A DNA stretch of 64,000 nt from Streptomyces leeuwenhoekii (GCF_001013905.1 NZ_LN831790.1:868001-932000); one strand, 5' to 3'; positions 43,901 to 52,017 are shown, counted from the stretch's first letter. A program made the numbers and translations. Notes: a model not told the origin generated them from the letters alone.

Positions 43901-44395
43901 CTCGGAGAACGGCAGGTAGGTGGCCGAGAGGTCAAGCGGAACGGGCGCGGAGTCACACAGGATCTCCGTGTTCGAGGAGCGGCACGGTGAGGGACAGGTG
44001 CCGACCGCGCCGGTGGGACTGTAGGCGGCGCCGTCCGGTGTGCGGTCGAAAGTGGCCAGCAGCTCGCCGCCGGAGTCGTAGGTGGTGGCCCGCAGGAAGG
44101 TGGTGACGGTACCGTCCTCGGCGATGTCGCACAGCATCTGTGTGCTCGTGGTGTTCGTCCCCGGCTCGCACGGGCGCAGTGTTCCCCGGGGAAGGTAAGC
44201 GGTGCCGGTGGTGGGGTCGACGGTGCGTGTGCCCACGCGGTCGCCGGTGACGGTGTCGTAGAGGGGCTCGACGAGTGCGACGCCGGCCACCGTGCCGTCC
44301 GTGAGGACATCGCACAGGAGGATCGCCCCGACGTCGACACCGCGCACGGCGGGGGCGTCGGTGATGACGTGTTGTCCGCATCCGCAACTGTTCAC
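40913..44395 (-). CDS. Large cysteine-rich modular protein of the phage-like cluster
   Basis: A 1160-residue protein from GTG 44395 (AAGGGAGA upstream). It is built from about eight related modules, each opening with LCD and closing with a G-x-x-x-C. Typical pieces are DGTVTTFLR, FLRTYLRDCITGETTDIVD, TALDGTPYAPVGEVAVC, LLLCDAGPDGTVTPFLRH and TDLDGSPYTPIGQIRSC. Between some modules are jelly-roll-like beta domains (LDATSLKIDTLNADDAVVGY, AADPDSIRVQITVLNADQVA) that look like carbohydrate- or receptor-binding folds. There is no signal peptide or membrane segment. Size, repeats and neighbours suggest a phage or phage-tail-like fibre or decoration protein; this is inference. The 255-residue protein upstream carries the same module. 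Confidence 0.75.
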   Translation of the reverse strand: MNSCGCGQHVITDAPAVRGVDVGAILLCDVLTDGTVAGVALVEPLYDTVTGDRVGTRTVDPTTGTAYLPRGTLRPCEPGTNTTSTQMLCDIAEDGTVTTFLRATTYDSGGELLATFDRTPDGAAYSPTGAVGTCPSPCRSSNTEILCDSAPVPLDLSATYLPFSEAPVDVPSANEFDAGATVGQQLWDGQSVTFGPTGGRHDLTYAAGTAVVACTDCGEPDDMVRIQARVTTTLNGPTAGQGSTGGLELLNGNRSLAVSPFPPSTRVGWTGPRTVSATVPLSDVRAGRIRIRLGAETAQSGPKSWTFTGFTLTGELEATGCGQRFLRTYLRDCITGETTDIVDTALDGTPYAPVGEVAVCAERLPCDERPSRCQNCETVQLCDTRAVTSAIGPIPPMPQGGSTLPNGVTWSSTGGDTVLFSTRRYRADAQPAVYTFSEPVTLQWQALGLVGGRATSLTMPLGTQVVSIHANHVYDRTTRILTAGPGARDTDASTFRMTNVTVWTAPVGTVGGSFPQYGMLDVTVDVARPFLRTVCRDCSGGVVDATDTDLDAVTPYTPTGAVGQCRDSREDRQRYDVEPLLLCDAGPDGTVTPFLRHLVYSDFSGALADTRDTTLDGNTRYVPSEGGTVGECCEPTYETICVTPLVPRSTRVVSNPGNDTSGGVDPAWTWGPTPVGGRPVHDVAPHPAWTTPLPPGGGWVGINADRSTAGLPDGASDYYMVASFTLPPNAVLDATSLKIDTLNADDAVVGYSLNGGPETPTPTQNTRFVDPPYSEPDHPITGAVAGRNNLAIRVHEFGAPTVAGALLDVTLTYRVPGTPEYWTVEHGCDGTATYIASDGTRYPGALPTTAIPCAATQDCCQPVQVCITDTVTETIEFISNEAQVYDNSIDTVWTWTTDGDADGPAAGATWYQTYRARFAPNPAAWSVTDSAPVRKAGWISPHPDGLTRSTGASGEGPTLSGSPANPMRWWARASFSLPAAADPDSIRVQITVLNADQVANRFRLNDGAWITLPPTASHNGTAYTFGPATIPGARPGTNTLYFEAQETVVDNPFNGAGVMAHFIITYDVPGLGKRSWTRMVCCDGSVYYLDEDGGRQDALPPSSSLVTCDSGADPLVLCDDNGTFLRHLSYVGDQIITMDTDLDGSPYTPIGQIRSCGADR

Positions 44396-44746
44396 AGCTG
44401 GTCTCCCTTGGTGTAGGTGATCGTGGAGATGCCGGTGTCCGCAGGGGTGGCGAACGGTCCGGTGAGGCAGGTGTCCTGCCTGGTGACGCCGCAGGTGGCG
44501 GCCTTGCTCAGGCGCGATGTGCCGTTGGTCGCCGCTGGCTGGTGCCGTGTGGACGACCAGCGCCCGCCGGGGGCGGTCCGGGAACCGCCGCCCGGCGAGC
44601 TCGGCCGGGCGGGTCGGGAAGCCGGGTCCGGTGCCGTGCACCGCGAGGCGGAGGAGGGCGCCGTGGCGGAGCCACGGCAACCGACGACAACGCGGCCAGG
44701 CGCGGTGCCGGGCCCCGCGAGCCCCGCATGATCCGGACGGAAGACC
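44392..44746 (-). other. Gap between the two cysteine-rich genes, with a possible small reading frame
   Basis: In the minus frame ending at 44392 the last 46 codons read naturally (ATNGTSRLSKAATCGVTRQD, then TGISTITYTKGDQL). The stop overlaps the GTG of the large cysteine-rich gene in a GTGA junction, as expected for coupled genes. No convincing start was found: upstream the frame becomes low-complexity. It is either a small real gene with a non-standard start or the tail of a degraded one. The rest of the gap holds nothing recognisable. Confidence 0.35.
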
Positions 44747-45514
44747 CTAGTTCGAGCTGTTGTCGGGGGCCCTGCACTGACCGACTTGGCCGGTGGGCGT
44801 GTAGGGCTCGCCGTCCAGGGTGGTGTCCGAGTGGGCGAGGACGGCGCCCGTGTCGCAGTCGATGACGAAGGTGCGCAGGAACTGCACGTCGCACCCGTCG
44901 AGTACGGCGGCCACGGTGAACTGGTCGGCGGTCCAGGACTTCCTGGTGACGTGGAAGGTCTCCAGGTACAGGCCCACGTAGAGGTTGCCGTCGGCGAGGT
45001 CCGCCGCTGTGACGGGGGCGGAGACGGTGAGGGTTTCGACGTGGCCGACAGGGGCGTTCCGCGTCGCGTTGTCCTGGACGATCAGTGTGGTGCCGCGAAA
45101 CAGCATCAGTGAACCGTCCTGGGCTTGGCCCGGACCCGGTCCGTTCAGCGTGACACGTGTGGAGACGGTGAGTGTGCCGGTGGCTCCCTCGCAGTTGAGC
45201 GGGGCGGCGGTGATGCGGCCGACGGCAGTGCGGTAGACCTGGGTGCCGTCGCCGGCGGAGGCGTTCGGGTCGGCCGGGTAGACGAGGGCGCCGCCGGACC
45301 ACAGGGAGGCATGCGAACCCGCGAGGTCCGGGAAGGCCGGTCCGAGGTTGAACCTGGTGACCGTGTCGTCCACGATCGTGGGCGAGACCGGGATGGTTGT
45401 GGTGGTGGCGTCACACAGCAGGAGCGTCGAAGAGCTGCAGCACCGTGGCGGGCACCAGCAGGCGCACGACATCCGGCCGCCGTTCGGTGCGCAGGGAACA
45501 GAGTTGGGGCACAT
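44747..45514 (-). CDS. Smaller cysteine-rich protein with the same module
   Basis: A 255-residue protein from ATG 45514 with AGGAGG upstream. The N-terminus is packed with cysteines (MCPNSVPCAPN, SCACWCPPRCC), then STLLLCDATTTTIPV. A beta-rich middle (TLTVSTRVTLNGPGPGQAQD, SAPVTAADLADGNLYVGLYL) resembles the inserted domain of the larger protein. It closes with QFLRTFVIDCDTGAVLAHSD and TTLDGEPYTPTGQVGQC, the same terminal module. The pair are probably paralogous structural proteins of a phage-derived unit. No signal peptide is seen, so the cysteine cluster may bind metal or cross-link after assembly. Confidence 0.75.
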   Translation of the reverse strand: MCPNSVPCAPNGGRMSCACWCPPRCCSSSTLLLCDATTTTIPVSPTIVDDTVTRFNLGPAFPDLAGSHASLWSGGALVYPADPNASAGDGTQVYRTAVGRITAAPLNCEGATGTLTVSTRVTLNGPGPGQAQDGSLMLFRGTTLIVQDNATRNAPVGHVETLTVSAPVTAADLADGNLYVGLYLETFHVTRKSWTADQFTVAAVLDGCDVQFLRTFVIDCDTGAVLAHSDTTLDGEPYTPTGQVGQCRAPDNSSN

Positions 45515-45848
45515 GTACGCCTCCTGGCGTGTCCGGCGGCGGTGGGTGACCGGCCGCGTTCGGTGGTGGATTGACGGTCGCGTCATGGGCGGGGGAAGAG
45601 GTCTGCGGGTATGCCGCCGGCCGAGTCGGCGCGGTTCCCCGCGAGGCGGCTTCCGGGGAAGGTGACACCTGGGGCGGTGCGGATGGGGCCGCCCGGTGGG
45701 GGCAGGCCGGTGGTGTTATGGCGAGCCCGTCGATCCAGAGCCCCGCCTCGGCGGCTTCCCGCTCGTCGGGGGTGAAGAAGTCCTCGGCGGTGTGCGGGGC
45801 GGCGTACGGCCAGCCGAGCGCACAGCACCGGGCGCCGGTGTGCACCAT
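45411..45848 (-). CDS. Possible small protein, doubtful
   Basis: From ATG 45848 the first 50 residues look like genuine protein (CCALGWPYAAPHTAEDFF, then DEREAAEAGLWIDGLAI). They are followed by a proline-rich tail that overlaps the cysteine-rich gene by 100 bases. No ribosome binding site is evident. The real gene may be shorter or frameshifted. Confidence 0.3.
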   Translation of the reverse strand: MVHTGARCCALGWPYAAPHTAEDFFTPDEREAAEAGLWIDGLAITPPACPHRAAPSAPPQVSPSPEAASRGTAPTRPAAYPQTSSPAHDATVNPPPNAAGHPPPPDTPGGVHVPQLCSLRTERRPDVVRLLVPATVLQLFDAPAV

Positions 45849-46474
45849 GACGGGCTCGGCCGGCTCGGTCTGCGGTCGGCTGAACTCCTTCTGCTCTGGC
45901 GCCCCGGGCGCCTTCTCGTCGGTGGGTGCGTCGCGCCGAGCGTCGACCGCGCGGCCGCCCGGCGCCGGTTACGCATGCACTTCGGTGACGTCGCGGGTGC
46001 CGGCACAGCCGCCGGGGTCGTCGTGCGGCAGCGGGTGCAGGAGATGAGTTGCCCGACGCCCCCCGCGCTTCTCAGCGGGGGCGTTGCCCCGGCGATCCCG
46101 CAGCGTGCCTCCGCGTTCAGACCCTCGCCAGTGCCGCCAGGCCCCTCGACCGCCTCACTGATGACCGTTTCGAGGGCCGGGAGGTCGGGCGGCGCACCAT
46201 CGCCCTCGGCGTCGCGACCACCCTGCGCCGGATCGGCATCGCCGGCACGCTCCTGCGCGGCCCAGACGCCGGCCTCGGCGGCTACGCGGCGCACGGCCCG
46301 CTCACCGGGGACCGACTCGACGCCCCGCGCGAGGATACGGAGTACCTCGGGATCTTGCGGAGCGATGCCGGTGCACTGGCTCGTGGTCTCGAACGCACCG
46401 ACCAGGGCTTGGGCTTCCCTCGGCTGGTCACCGCCGGGACCGGAAATGTCCTCGGTCAACTCGAATACGGCCAT
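45716..46474 (-). CDS. Possible hypothetical protein, doubtful 3' half
   Basis: From ATG 46474 the first 140 or so residues (MAVFELTEDISGPGGDQPRE, then ETVISEAVEGPGG) have natural acidic composition. After about residue 150 the frame becomes arginine/proline-rich and overlaps the better candidate at 45848, so a frameshift or an earlier natural end is likely. It fits the phage-like cluster in strand and spacing. Confidence 0.35.
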   Translation of the reverse strand: MAVFELTEDISGPGGDQPREAQALVGAFETTSQCTGIAPQDPEVLRILARGVESVPGERAVRRVAAEAGVWAAQERAGDADPAQGGRDAEGDGAPPDLPALETVISEAVEGPGGTGEGLNAEARCGIAGATPPLRSAGGVGQLISCTRCRTTTPAAVPAPATSPKCMRNRRRAAARSTLGATHPPTRRRPGRQSRRSSADRRPSRPSPSWCTPAPGAVRSAGRTPPRTPPRTSSPPTSGKPPRRGSGSTGSP

Positions 46475-46601
46475 GGCCGGGCACTCTCCGAATCACTCGT
46501 GGAGATTGCCCGGCCCAGAACCAGCAGCAGAAGGCGTGACCTTACACGGTCCGCAATGTATCAGTTACTGACTGTATCACTATCCGGTCGCGGCTTCAAG
46601 C

Positions 46602-46793
46602 TCAGGCGGGGCCGCGTCGGGGCGCGGCGGCCGGATTCTGCCGCGGCGTCCCCTTCTCCCGCACAACGCTGTTGTGGTACCGCCTGGAGACGATGTCCGC
46701 AGTCGCCTTGGACCCGGTGAACAGCACTTTGCCGCTGCCGCCGTCCGCGACGACTTCCCACTGCCGGTGCCTGTGTCCGCAAGAGCAACCCAT
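46602..46793 (-). CDS. Small actinophage-type protein
   Basis: A 63-residue protein with AGGAAGG before its ATG. It starts MGCSCGHRHRQWEVVADGGS and continues GKVLFTGSKATADIVSRRY, a pattern I associate with short conserved proteins in actinophage structural modules. The CSC start could bind metal. Its start overlaps the stop of the frame ending at 46793. Confidence 0.65.
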   Translation of the reverse strand: MGCSCGHRHRQWEVVADGGSGKVLFTGSKATADIVSRRYHNSVVREKGTPRQNPAAAPRRGPA

Positions 46794-47128
46794 CAGTCGC
46801 TTCCTTCCTCAGCCGAGTGCCCGGCGAAGCGCCGGGCAGCGCCGTACAAGATGGAGCCGGAGTTGTGGTCGCCACCCGGGCGACCTCCAGGGTGGGGCCG
46901 TTGTCGTGGTGCGGCGAGCAGCGGCCGGCAGGCGATCGTCCCGCGCTGAACCTCGTCGGCGACGGCTTCCCCGAGCAGGAGGACCGGTCCGCGGGGCTCG
47001 CCGGTGGCACCCGGCGAGGACCGCGCACATCTGCCGGGACCGCACAGGACCGGTGCGGGCTGGTCATGCCGCGAGCCCCATGCAGGGGACGAGGACGGTA
47101 GGCACGTGCCCGTACTCGTGCTCGACAC
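46793..47128 (-). CDS. Possible small protein of the phage-like cluster
   Basis: The frame ending at 46793 is coupled to the next gene by a TGATG overlap and contains a natural-looking GPVLLLGEAVADEVQRGTIA stretch. The N-terminal part overlaps the end of the gene at 47064-47621 and has no convincing start. A start within the overlap, possibly after a frameshift, is likely. Confidence 0.3.
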   Translation of the reverse strand: MSSTSTGTCLPSSSPAWGSRHDQPAPVLCGPGRCARSSPGATGEPRGPVLLLGEAVADEVQRGTIACRPLLAAPRQRPHPGGRPGGDHNSGSILYGAARRFAGHSAEEGSD

Positions 47129-47621
47129 CGGCGGCTATCAGCTCGCGGGCGTAGCCGTCAAGGGACGCGGTGAGGCAGTCGGGGTCGATGCCGTACCGGG
47201 TGGCGATCTCCGGAACGCGCGCCCACGCGCCCTCGAGGAGCCGCCACTGCTCGACCTTGCCGGCGTCTACTGCGAAGAGGGTGTGCAGGCGGGCCGACTC
47301 GATGTCACGGGCGCCGGCTCGCGCCGAGCGGGGGCAAGCCGGGGTACGGCGCAGTTTCTCGCCGGCGGCGGTCAGCGCCCCCCAGATGAGGCCGTCGGCA
47401 GCAGCAACCAGCGCATCGCCGGGCCCGGCGACAGCGGCCGGGTCGCGCTCGTGCACGGGAAGGCTCAGCAGTGCCCACGGATCGCGGCGCTTGACGTCTC
47501 GTGTCCCCGTCAGGATCTCCGCGGGGTCCTCCAGGCCCGCGGTGAATCGGCCGACGGCCTCGTCGCGCATCGTGCGGGAGGCGTTGCCGGATGCGGCGGC
47601 GAGCGGGTCGGGCCCGGTCAT
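47064..47621 (-). CDS. Hypothetical protein of the phage-like cluster
   Basis: A 185-residue, mostly helical acidic protein starting at ATG 47621, overlapping the stop of the DUF1360 gene. I do not recognise the family. A helix DEAVGRFTAGLEDPAEILTG near the start, ALVAAADGLIWGALTAAGEK and a C-terminal AGVEHEYGHVPTVLVPC stretch can be seen. The coupled arrangement and size fit a phage tail or assembly gene, but this is inference. Confidence 0.6.
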   Translation of the reverse strand: MTGPDPLAAASGNASRTMRDEAVGRFTAGLEDPAEILTGTRDVKRRDPWALLSLPVHERDPAAVAGPGDALVAAADGLIWGALTAAGEKLRRTPACPRSARAGARDIESARLHTLFAVDAGKVEQWRLLEGAWARVPEIATRYGIDPDCLTASLDGYARELIAAGVEHEYGHVPTVLVPCMGLAA

Positions 47622-47959
47622 CAGTCGGCGTCCTTCCGGGAGTCGTCCCAGCGATTGAGGAGGACCGCGGCACCGGCGACCGCCGGCCACTCCATGCCGT
47701 GGACGAGGAGCGGGGCCCGGTCGAACCCGCCGGTGACCAGGAGCCAAGTCGCCAGCAGTGCCCCGGACACCCACCAGCCTATGCAGTAGACGCACGAGAT
47801 CAGCGTGACCACGGCTGCGCGGGCTGCCGCATCGGGGCGGGCCTGCTGCCAGTCGTCGATGCGAGACCGGACTGGGCCGAGAATCGAGTCGTGGACGAGG
47901 AATTGCGTCGTCCGGTAGCCGGCCAGGGCCAGGAGCACCAGCTCGGCGAGACTGATCAT
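47621..47959 (-). CDS. DUF1360 membrane protein
   Basis: A 112-residue protein from ATG 47959 with a strong GAGGGGGG before it. It has the DUF1360 layout: an N-terminal hydrophobic helix (ISLAELVLLALAGYRTTQFL), VHDSILGPVRSRIDDW, then VVTLISCVYCIGWWVSGALL with the typical CxxC, and a last hydrophobic segment (WPAVAGAAVLLNRW). Two or three transmembrane helices are expected. The family is frequent in actinophages and sporulation loci. The longer frame opening at 48172 lacks a comparable start. Confidence 0.8.
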   Translation of the reverse strand: MISLAELVLLALAGYRTTQFLVHDSILGPVRSRIDDWQQARPDAAARAAVVTLISCVYCIGWWVSGALLATWLLVTGGFDRAPLLVHGMEWPAVAGAAVLLNRWDDSRKDAD

Positions 47960-48208
47960 GCCGCCCCCCTCTGGAGCCATGCGGGGCTCGACGCGCCGCA
48001 CTCGGCCTGGTCGACGATCGCGCCGGCCCGCAAGGGGTCCGGAACGGCCACGGCCCTGATCGACTCGGAACAGTCGCTGTCGACAGATCTCCTCGGGCGT
48101 GAGGGCATGCCACATCACTCCTGGCGCATGGTTGCGGGCGGACATCGGTCCCGCTGCGACCGTCCGCGTCATGCTGATGCACGGACCCCGCCTCGGCGAC
48201 CGCAGTGG

Positions 48209-49286
48209 ACTAGCTGTATTGCCCTGTGAGGTTGGGGACGCGGCTGGCGGGTGGTTGCCCTTTCAGCGCGGTGTGTCCGCGGTGGTGATTGTAGGAGTGC
48301 AGCCACTGTGGGAACGCTTCGCGGCGTTCGGTCTCTGACCGGTAGGGCCGTGCGTAGGCCCACTCGTCCAGCAGGGTGCGGTTGAAGCGTTCGACCTTGC
48401 CGTTGGTCTGGGGCCGGTAGGGTCGGGTTCGCTTGTGGGTGATCCCGGCTGCTGCCAGGGCGTCGCGCCAGCCGCGTGAGCGGTAGCAGGAGCCGTTGTC
48501 GGTCAGTACTCGTTCCACGGTGATCCCGCACTCGGTGAAGTAGGCGTGTGCCCGCTTCCAGAAGGCGGTGGCGGTTTCCTTCTTCTCGTCGGTGTGTATC
48601 TCGCTGTAGGCCAGGCGGGAGTGGTCGTCGACGGCGGTGTGCAGGTAGCTGTAGCCGGCGTTCGTCCGGTTCTTGCGCCCCGCAGCCCGGCCGAGGACTT
48701 TGTGGCCGCCGCCGTTGGGGATGTTGCCGAGCTTCTTGATGTCGACGTGGACGAGTTCGCCGGGCCGGTCTCGTTCGTAGCGGCGGATGGCACGGCCCGT
48801 CGCCCGGTCCAGATGGGCGAGGCGGGCCAGTCCGTAACGGGTCAGGACGCGGTGCACGGTGGAGGGCACCAGCCGTAGCAGGTGCGCGATGCGGGCCGGT
48901 CCCCACCGGCGCAGGACCCGGACCTTGATGATGCGGCGCTCGGTGTGGGTTGGGGTGCGGCGCGGGCTGTGGTGGGGCGGCTGGAGCGGTCGGTCATCCC
49001 TGCCTCGCCGAGCCGGCGGTAGCGATCGGCCCACCGCTGGGCGGTGGTCGGCGAGACCTGGAAGCGTTCGGCGGCCCGGCGCAGCGGCCAGCCGTCCTCG
49101 ACGACGCAGCGGGCCAGACGCAGGCGGCCGGTCTCGGTCAGGGGTGCATTACGGTGGACCACGAGGGCCTTTCTGTTGGTGTAGACGTCGCAATCCACAC
49201 CGAACCGGAAGGCCCTCACCCGTTCAAGATCCCTCAGCCGAGACCTGACTCACCCGTCCACAACCTCCCCGGACAGAACAACTAGC
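48209..49286 (-). mobile_element. IS481-family insertion sequence with 6-bp target duplication
   Basis: The element runs from 48215 to 49280. Its ends start with TGT on both sides and match at 20 of 26 positions in inverted orientation. ACTAGC is present at 48209-48214 and again at 49281-49286, a 6-bp duplication of the NCTAGN type known for IS481. Confidence 0.85.
48210..49159 (-). pseudogene. IS481 transposase, one frameshift
   Basis: The N-terminal helix-turn-helix part (NAPLTETGRLRLARCVVEDG, SPTTAQRWADRYRRLGEAGM) begins at GTG 49159 in one frame. Near 48990 the sequence continues in another frame (RRIIKVRVLRRWGPARIAHL) through the DDE core: VHVDIKKLGN, VDDHSRLAYSEIH and RPYRPQTNGKVERFN, ending NLTGQYS. 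The stop TAG uses the target-duplication bases. Apart from the single shift it looks intact and recent. Confidence 0.85.
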
Positions 49287-49427
49287 GCTCCAGCCCGCCC
49301 GAGGTGACGCCTTGCCCTTCCCCCGGAGGCTCGACCGCTGGGGCGTAAACCGCCCTGTCGGGTGACTACCCAAATAGATGAATGACAGTGGAACTTCAAC
49401 CCGATGGAGTGATAAGTAGGATTTCCT

Positions 49428-49602
49428 AAGGGGCGGTCGCCTCTCGTGACGGACCCGAAGCCGGTCGATGCTGCCGCCGACCTGCCGGGTGTACTACCCC
49501 CGTGTGCCGCCGGGCCGGCCGGGTGGTCCGGCGTCGATCCCGCAACTCGCCGGGCGGCAGCCCACCACTCCGCGCACGAGAGGCGCCGTGTTCGGCCCGG
49601 CC
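49428..49602 (+). pseudogene. Partial, deleted copy of the hypothetical gene at 35893
   Basis: Two blocks match the gene at 35893. 49428-49478 corresponds to about 36190-36240, and 49479-49602 to 36411-36535, with the intervening 170 bases of the intact copy missing. Shared protein stretches include PPGRPG, SIPQLAG and QPTTPRTR. The match ends at the stop codon of the neighbouring LLM gene. Confidence 0.7.
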
Positions 49603-50520
49603 TCAGTCGTTCGCCAGTTCTCCGAGCAGCTTCCAGGTGCGGCGCCGGTCGGATTCGCCGGCCAGCTCCGTCGTCGTGAAGACCACTTCCGTCGCTCCGG
49701 CCTCCCGGTAGCGCGCCACCTCGGCGGCGACCGTCTCCTCGTCCCCGATCACGGCCAGGTCGACCGCCCGGGCGCCGCCGGACAGTTGGATGACCCGCTG
49801 GTAGGAGGGGAAGCGCTCGTAGAACGCGAGCGCCTCGGTCGCCTTCGCCCGCACGGCCTCGGGGTCGGCGGTGACCACGCCGGGTACGAAGGCCACGATG
49901 CGCGGCGCCGGCCGGCCCGCCGCCTCGGCCGCCGCGGTGACGGCCGGGACGATGTGCTCGGCCAGGGCGCGCGGTCCGGCCAGGTACGGCAGGATGCCGT
50001 CCGCGAGTTCGCCGGAGGCGCGCAGGGCCTGCGGCGCCATGGCGGCGACCAGGAGCGGCACGGGGGGTGCGGCGCCCGGCACCGTGGCGGGCAGCGGCGT
50101 GGTGGCGGTGAGCAGTTCGCCGTGGAAGTCTGCGCTGCCCGTCTCCACGAGGTGGCGCAGGGCGGTGAGGAACTCGCGGAGCAGTCGGACGGGGCGTTCG
50201 TGCGGGATGCCGAAGGCCTCCTCCGTCAGGTACTTGGTGCCGAGCGCGAGCCCGAGGTGGTAGCGGCCGCTCGTCGCCGCCTGGGCGGTCTGGGCCTGGC
50301 TGGAGACGAGCAGCGGATGACGGCCGAAGACGGGGATCGCGGAGGTCCCGACATGCAGCCCGGGCACCTCGCGACCGACGATCGCGGCCAGCGAGATGGA
50401 GTCGTAGGCGAGGGTCTGACCGAACCACGCGGAACGTAATCCGGCGTCGTGGGCCTCCTGTGCCAGCAGCACGATGCTGTCGATCTCTTGCTGAAGGGGG
50501 AGCGATACTCCGATAGTCAT
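49603..50520 (-). CDS. F420-dependent-type LLM class oxidoreductase
   Basis: A 305-residue luciferase-like TIM-barrel protein. ATG 50520 (MTIGVSLPLQ) fits the family start; an earlier ATG at 50553 is possible. It shows the LLM pattern: AHDAGLRSAWFGQTLAYDSI, HVGTSAIPVFGRHPLLVSSQ, ATSGRYHLGLALG and APPVPLLVAAMAPQALRA. It resembles the F420-dependent TIGR03564 group more than flavin monooxygenases. The substrate is unknown. It is on the same strand as the organosulfur genes upstream and may simply neighbour them. Confidence 0.8.
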   Translation of the reverse strand: MTIGVSLPLQQEIDSIVLLAQEAHDAGLRSAWFGQTLAYDSISLAAIVGREVPGLHVGTSAIPVFGRHPLLVSSQAQTAQAATSGRYHLGLALGTKYLTEEAFGIPHERPVRLLREFLTALRHLVETGSADFHGELLTATTPLPATVPGAAPPVPLLVAAMAPQALRASGELADGILPYLAGPRALAEHIVPAVTAAAEAAGRPAPRIVAFVPGVVTADPEAVRAKATEALAFYERFPSYQRVIQLSGGARAVDLAVIGDEETVAAEVARYREAGATEVVFTTTELAGESDRRRTWKLLGELAND

Positions 50521-50819
50521 ACTCACGGCAACGGGCGTGCTCACGACCGGCATTCCCCGTGGCGTATGACAAGCTCATGTCGGCCTCATGACGGGATGCC
50601 GGCCGCCGTGACGGCGCACTGGCGGCCGTGATTCCTTCAGTACTCCCCCTCCCCCGCGTCCTCGGTCTTTCCCCTGCCCCCACATCCCTGCCGGAGACAC
50701 CGGCAGGCCTCCGTGCGATGGTCCGGGCCGCCGCCCGCGCCCCGTGGGCGGTAGGTGCCCGCGCCGCGGCGTCCGCCAGTACCGCGGCGGATGGAGGTGG
50801 GGCGGACACCGCTGCCGCG

Positions 50820-51989
50820 TCAGTCCCGTCGGGGGCCCCGGGCGCCGTCGAAGGGGACCTGGGCGGTGGGCCGCGCATCCACCGCGTCGCGGAACGGGTG
50901 GGTCCACAGCCCCCGCGCCTCCAGCTCGGGCAGGACGCCCTCGCCGAACCAGTACGCCTCCTCCAGATGCGGGTAGCCGGAGAGCACGAACTCGTCGATG
51001 CCGAGCCGGTGGTACTCGGCGATCCGCTCGGCCACCTCGGTGTGGCTGCCGACCAGCGCCGTGCCCGCGCCGCCCCGCACCAGCCCGATGCCGGCCCACA
51101 GGTTGGGGTGGATCTCCAGGTCGTCGCGGCTGCCGCCGTGCAGGGCGAGCATGCGCCGCTGGCCCTCCGACTCGCTGCGGGCCAGGCCCTCCTGGACGGC
51201 CTGGACGGTCTCCGGATCGAAGCCGTCGAGGAGCCGGTGCGCCTCCGCCCAGGCCTGCCCCGACGTATCGCGCGTGATGACGTGCAACCGGATGCCGAAC
51301 CGGACGGTGCGTCCCTGCTGTGCCGCGAGCCTCCGGATCCACGCGATCTTCTCGGCGACCGCGGCCGGCGGCTCACCCCAGGTGAGGTAGACGTCGGCGT
51401 GCCGGGCGGCGATCTCGCCGGCGATCGGCGAAGAACCTCCGAAGTACACCGCCGGGACCGGGTCGGGCACCCGGGCCAGCGTGGCGTCCTCGACCCGGAG
51501 GTGTTCGCCGGCCAGGTCCACGGTCTTGCCCTGCCACAGCTCGCTGACGATCTGGAGGAACTCTCCGGTTCGGCGGTACCGGTCGTCCTTGTCGAGGAAG
51601 TCACCGTAGGCGCGCTGTTCGTGGCTCTCGCCCCCCGTGACGACGTTGAGCAGCAGCCTTCCGCCGGTCTGCCGTTGGAAGGTGGACGCCATCTGGGCGG
51701 CGAGCGTCGGCGAGACGAAGCCGGGCCGGAAGGCCACCAGGAATTTCAGCCGCTCGGTGTGCTGACCGACCATCGCGGTGGTCAGCCACGCGTCCTCGCA
51801 CCAGGCACCGGTCGGGGTGAGCGCCCCCGCGAAGCCCAGGTCCTCGGCCGCCCGCGCGATCTGGCTCAGGTAGGCGACCGTCGGCGGCCGGTCGCGGCCG
51901 AAGGCACGGGCCGGGGTGCCGTGCCCTCCGCCGACGACATGGCGGCTGTCGCCGTTGGTGGGCAGGAACCAGTGGAAGGTGAGGGACAT
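50820..51989 (-). CDS. ssuD: FMNH2-dependent alkanesulfonate monooxygenase (SsuD-like)
   Basis: A 389-residue protein from ATG 51989 with GGAGAG upstream. It is a group C flavin monooxygenase: FHWFLPTNGDSRHVVGG at the start, ARAAEDLGFAGALTPTGAWC with the SsuD-type cysteine, RPGFVSPTLAAQMASTFQRQ, GGRLLLNVVTGG, and AVYFGGSSPIAGEIAARHAD. These enzymes use reduced FMN and O2 to release sulfite from alkylsulfonates in the cytoplasm. The FMN reductase gene at 53210 on the same strand is a natural partner. It probably forms one unit with the genes to its right. Confidence 0.88.
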   Translation of the reverse strand: MSLTFHWFLPTNGDSRHVVGGGHGTPARAFGRDRPPTVAYLSQIARAAEDLGFAGALTPTGAWCEDAWLTTAMVGQHTERLKFLVAFRPGFVSPTLAAQMASTFQRQTGGRLLLNVVTGGESHEQRAYGDFLDKDDRYRRTGEFLQIVSELWQGKTVDLAGEHLRVEDATLARVPDPVPAVYFGGSSPIAGEIAARHADVYLTWGEPPAAVAEKIAWIRRLAAQQGRTVRFGIRLHVITRDTSGQAWAEAHRLLDGFDPETVQAVQEGLARSESEGQRRMLALHGGSRDDLEIHPNLWAGIGLVRGGAGTALVGSHTEVAERIAEYHRLGIDEFVLSGYPHLEEAYWFGEGVLPELEARGLWTHPFRDAVDARPTAQVPFDGARGPRRD

Positions 51990-52017
51990 GAGGGCTCTCC
52001 GTTCAGGGGGCGTGCGT

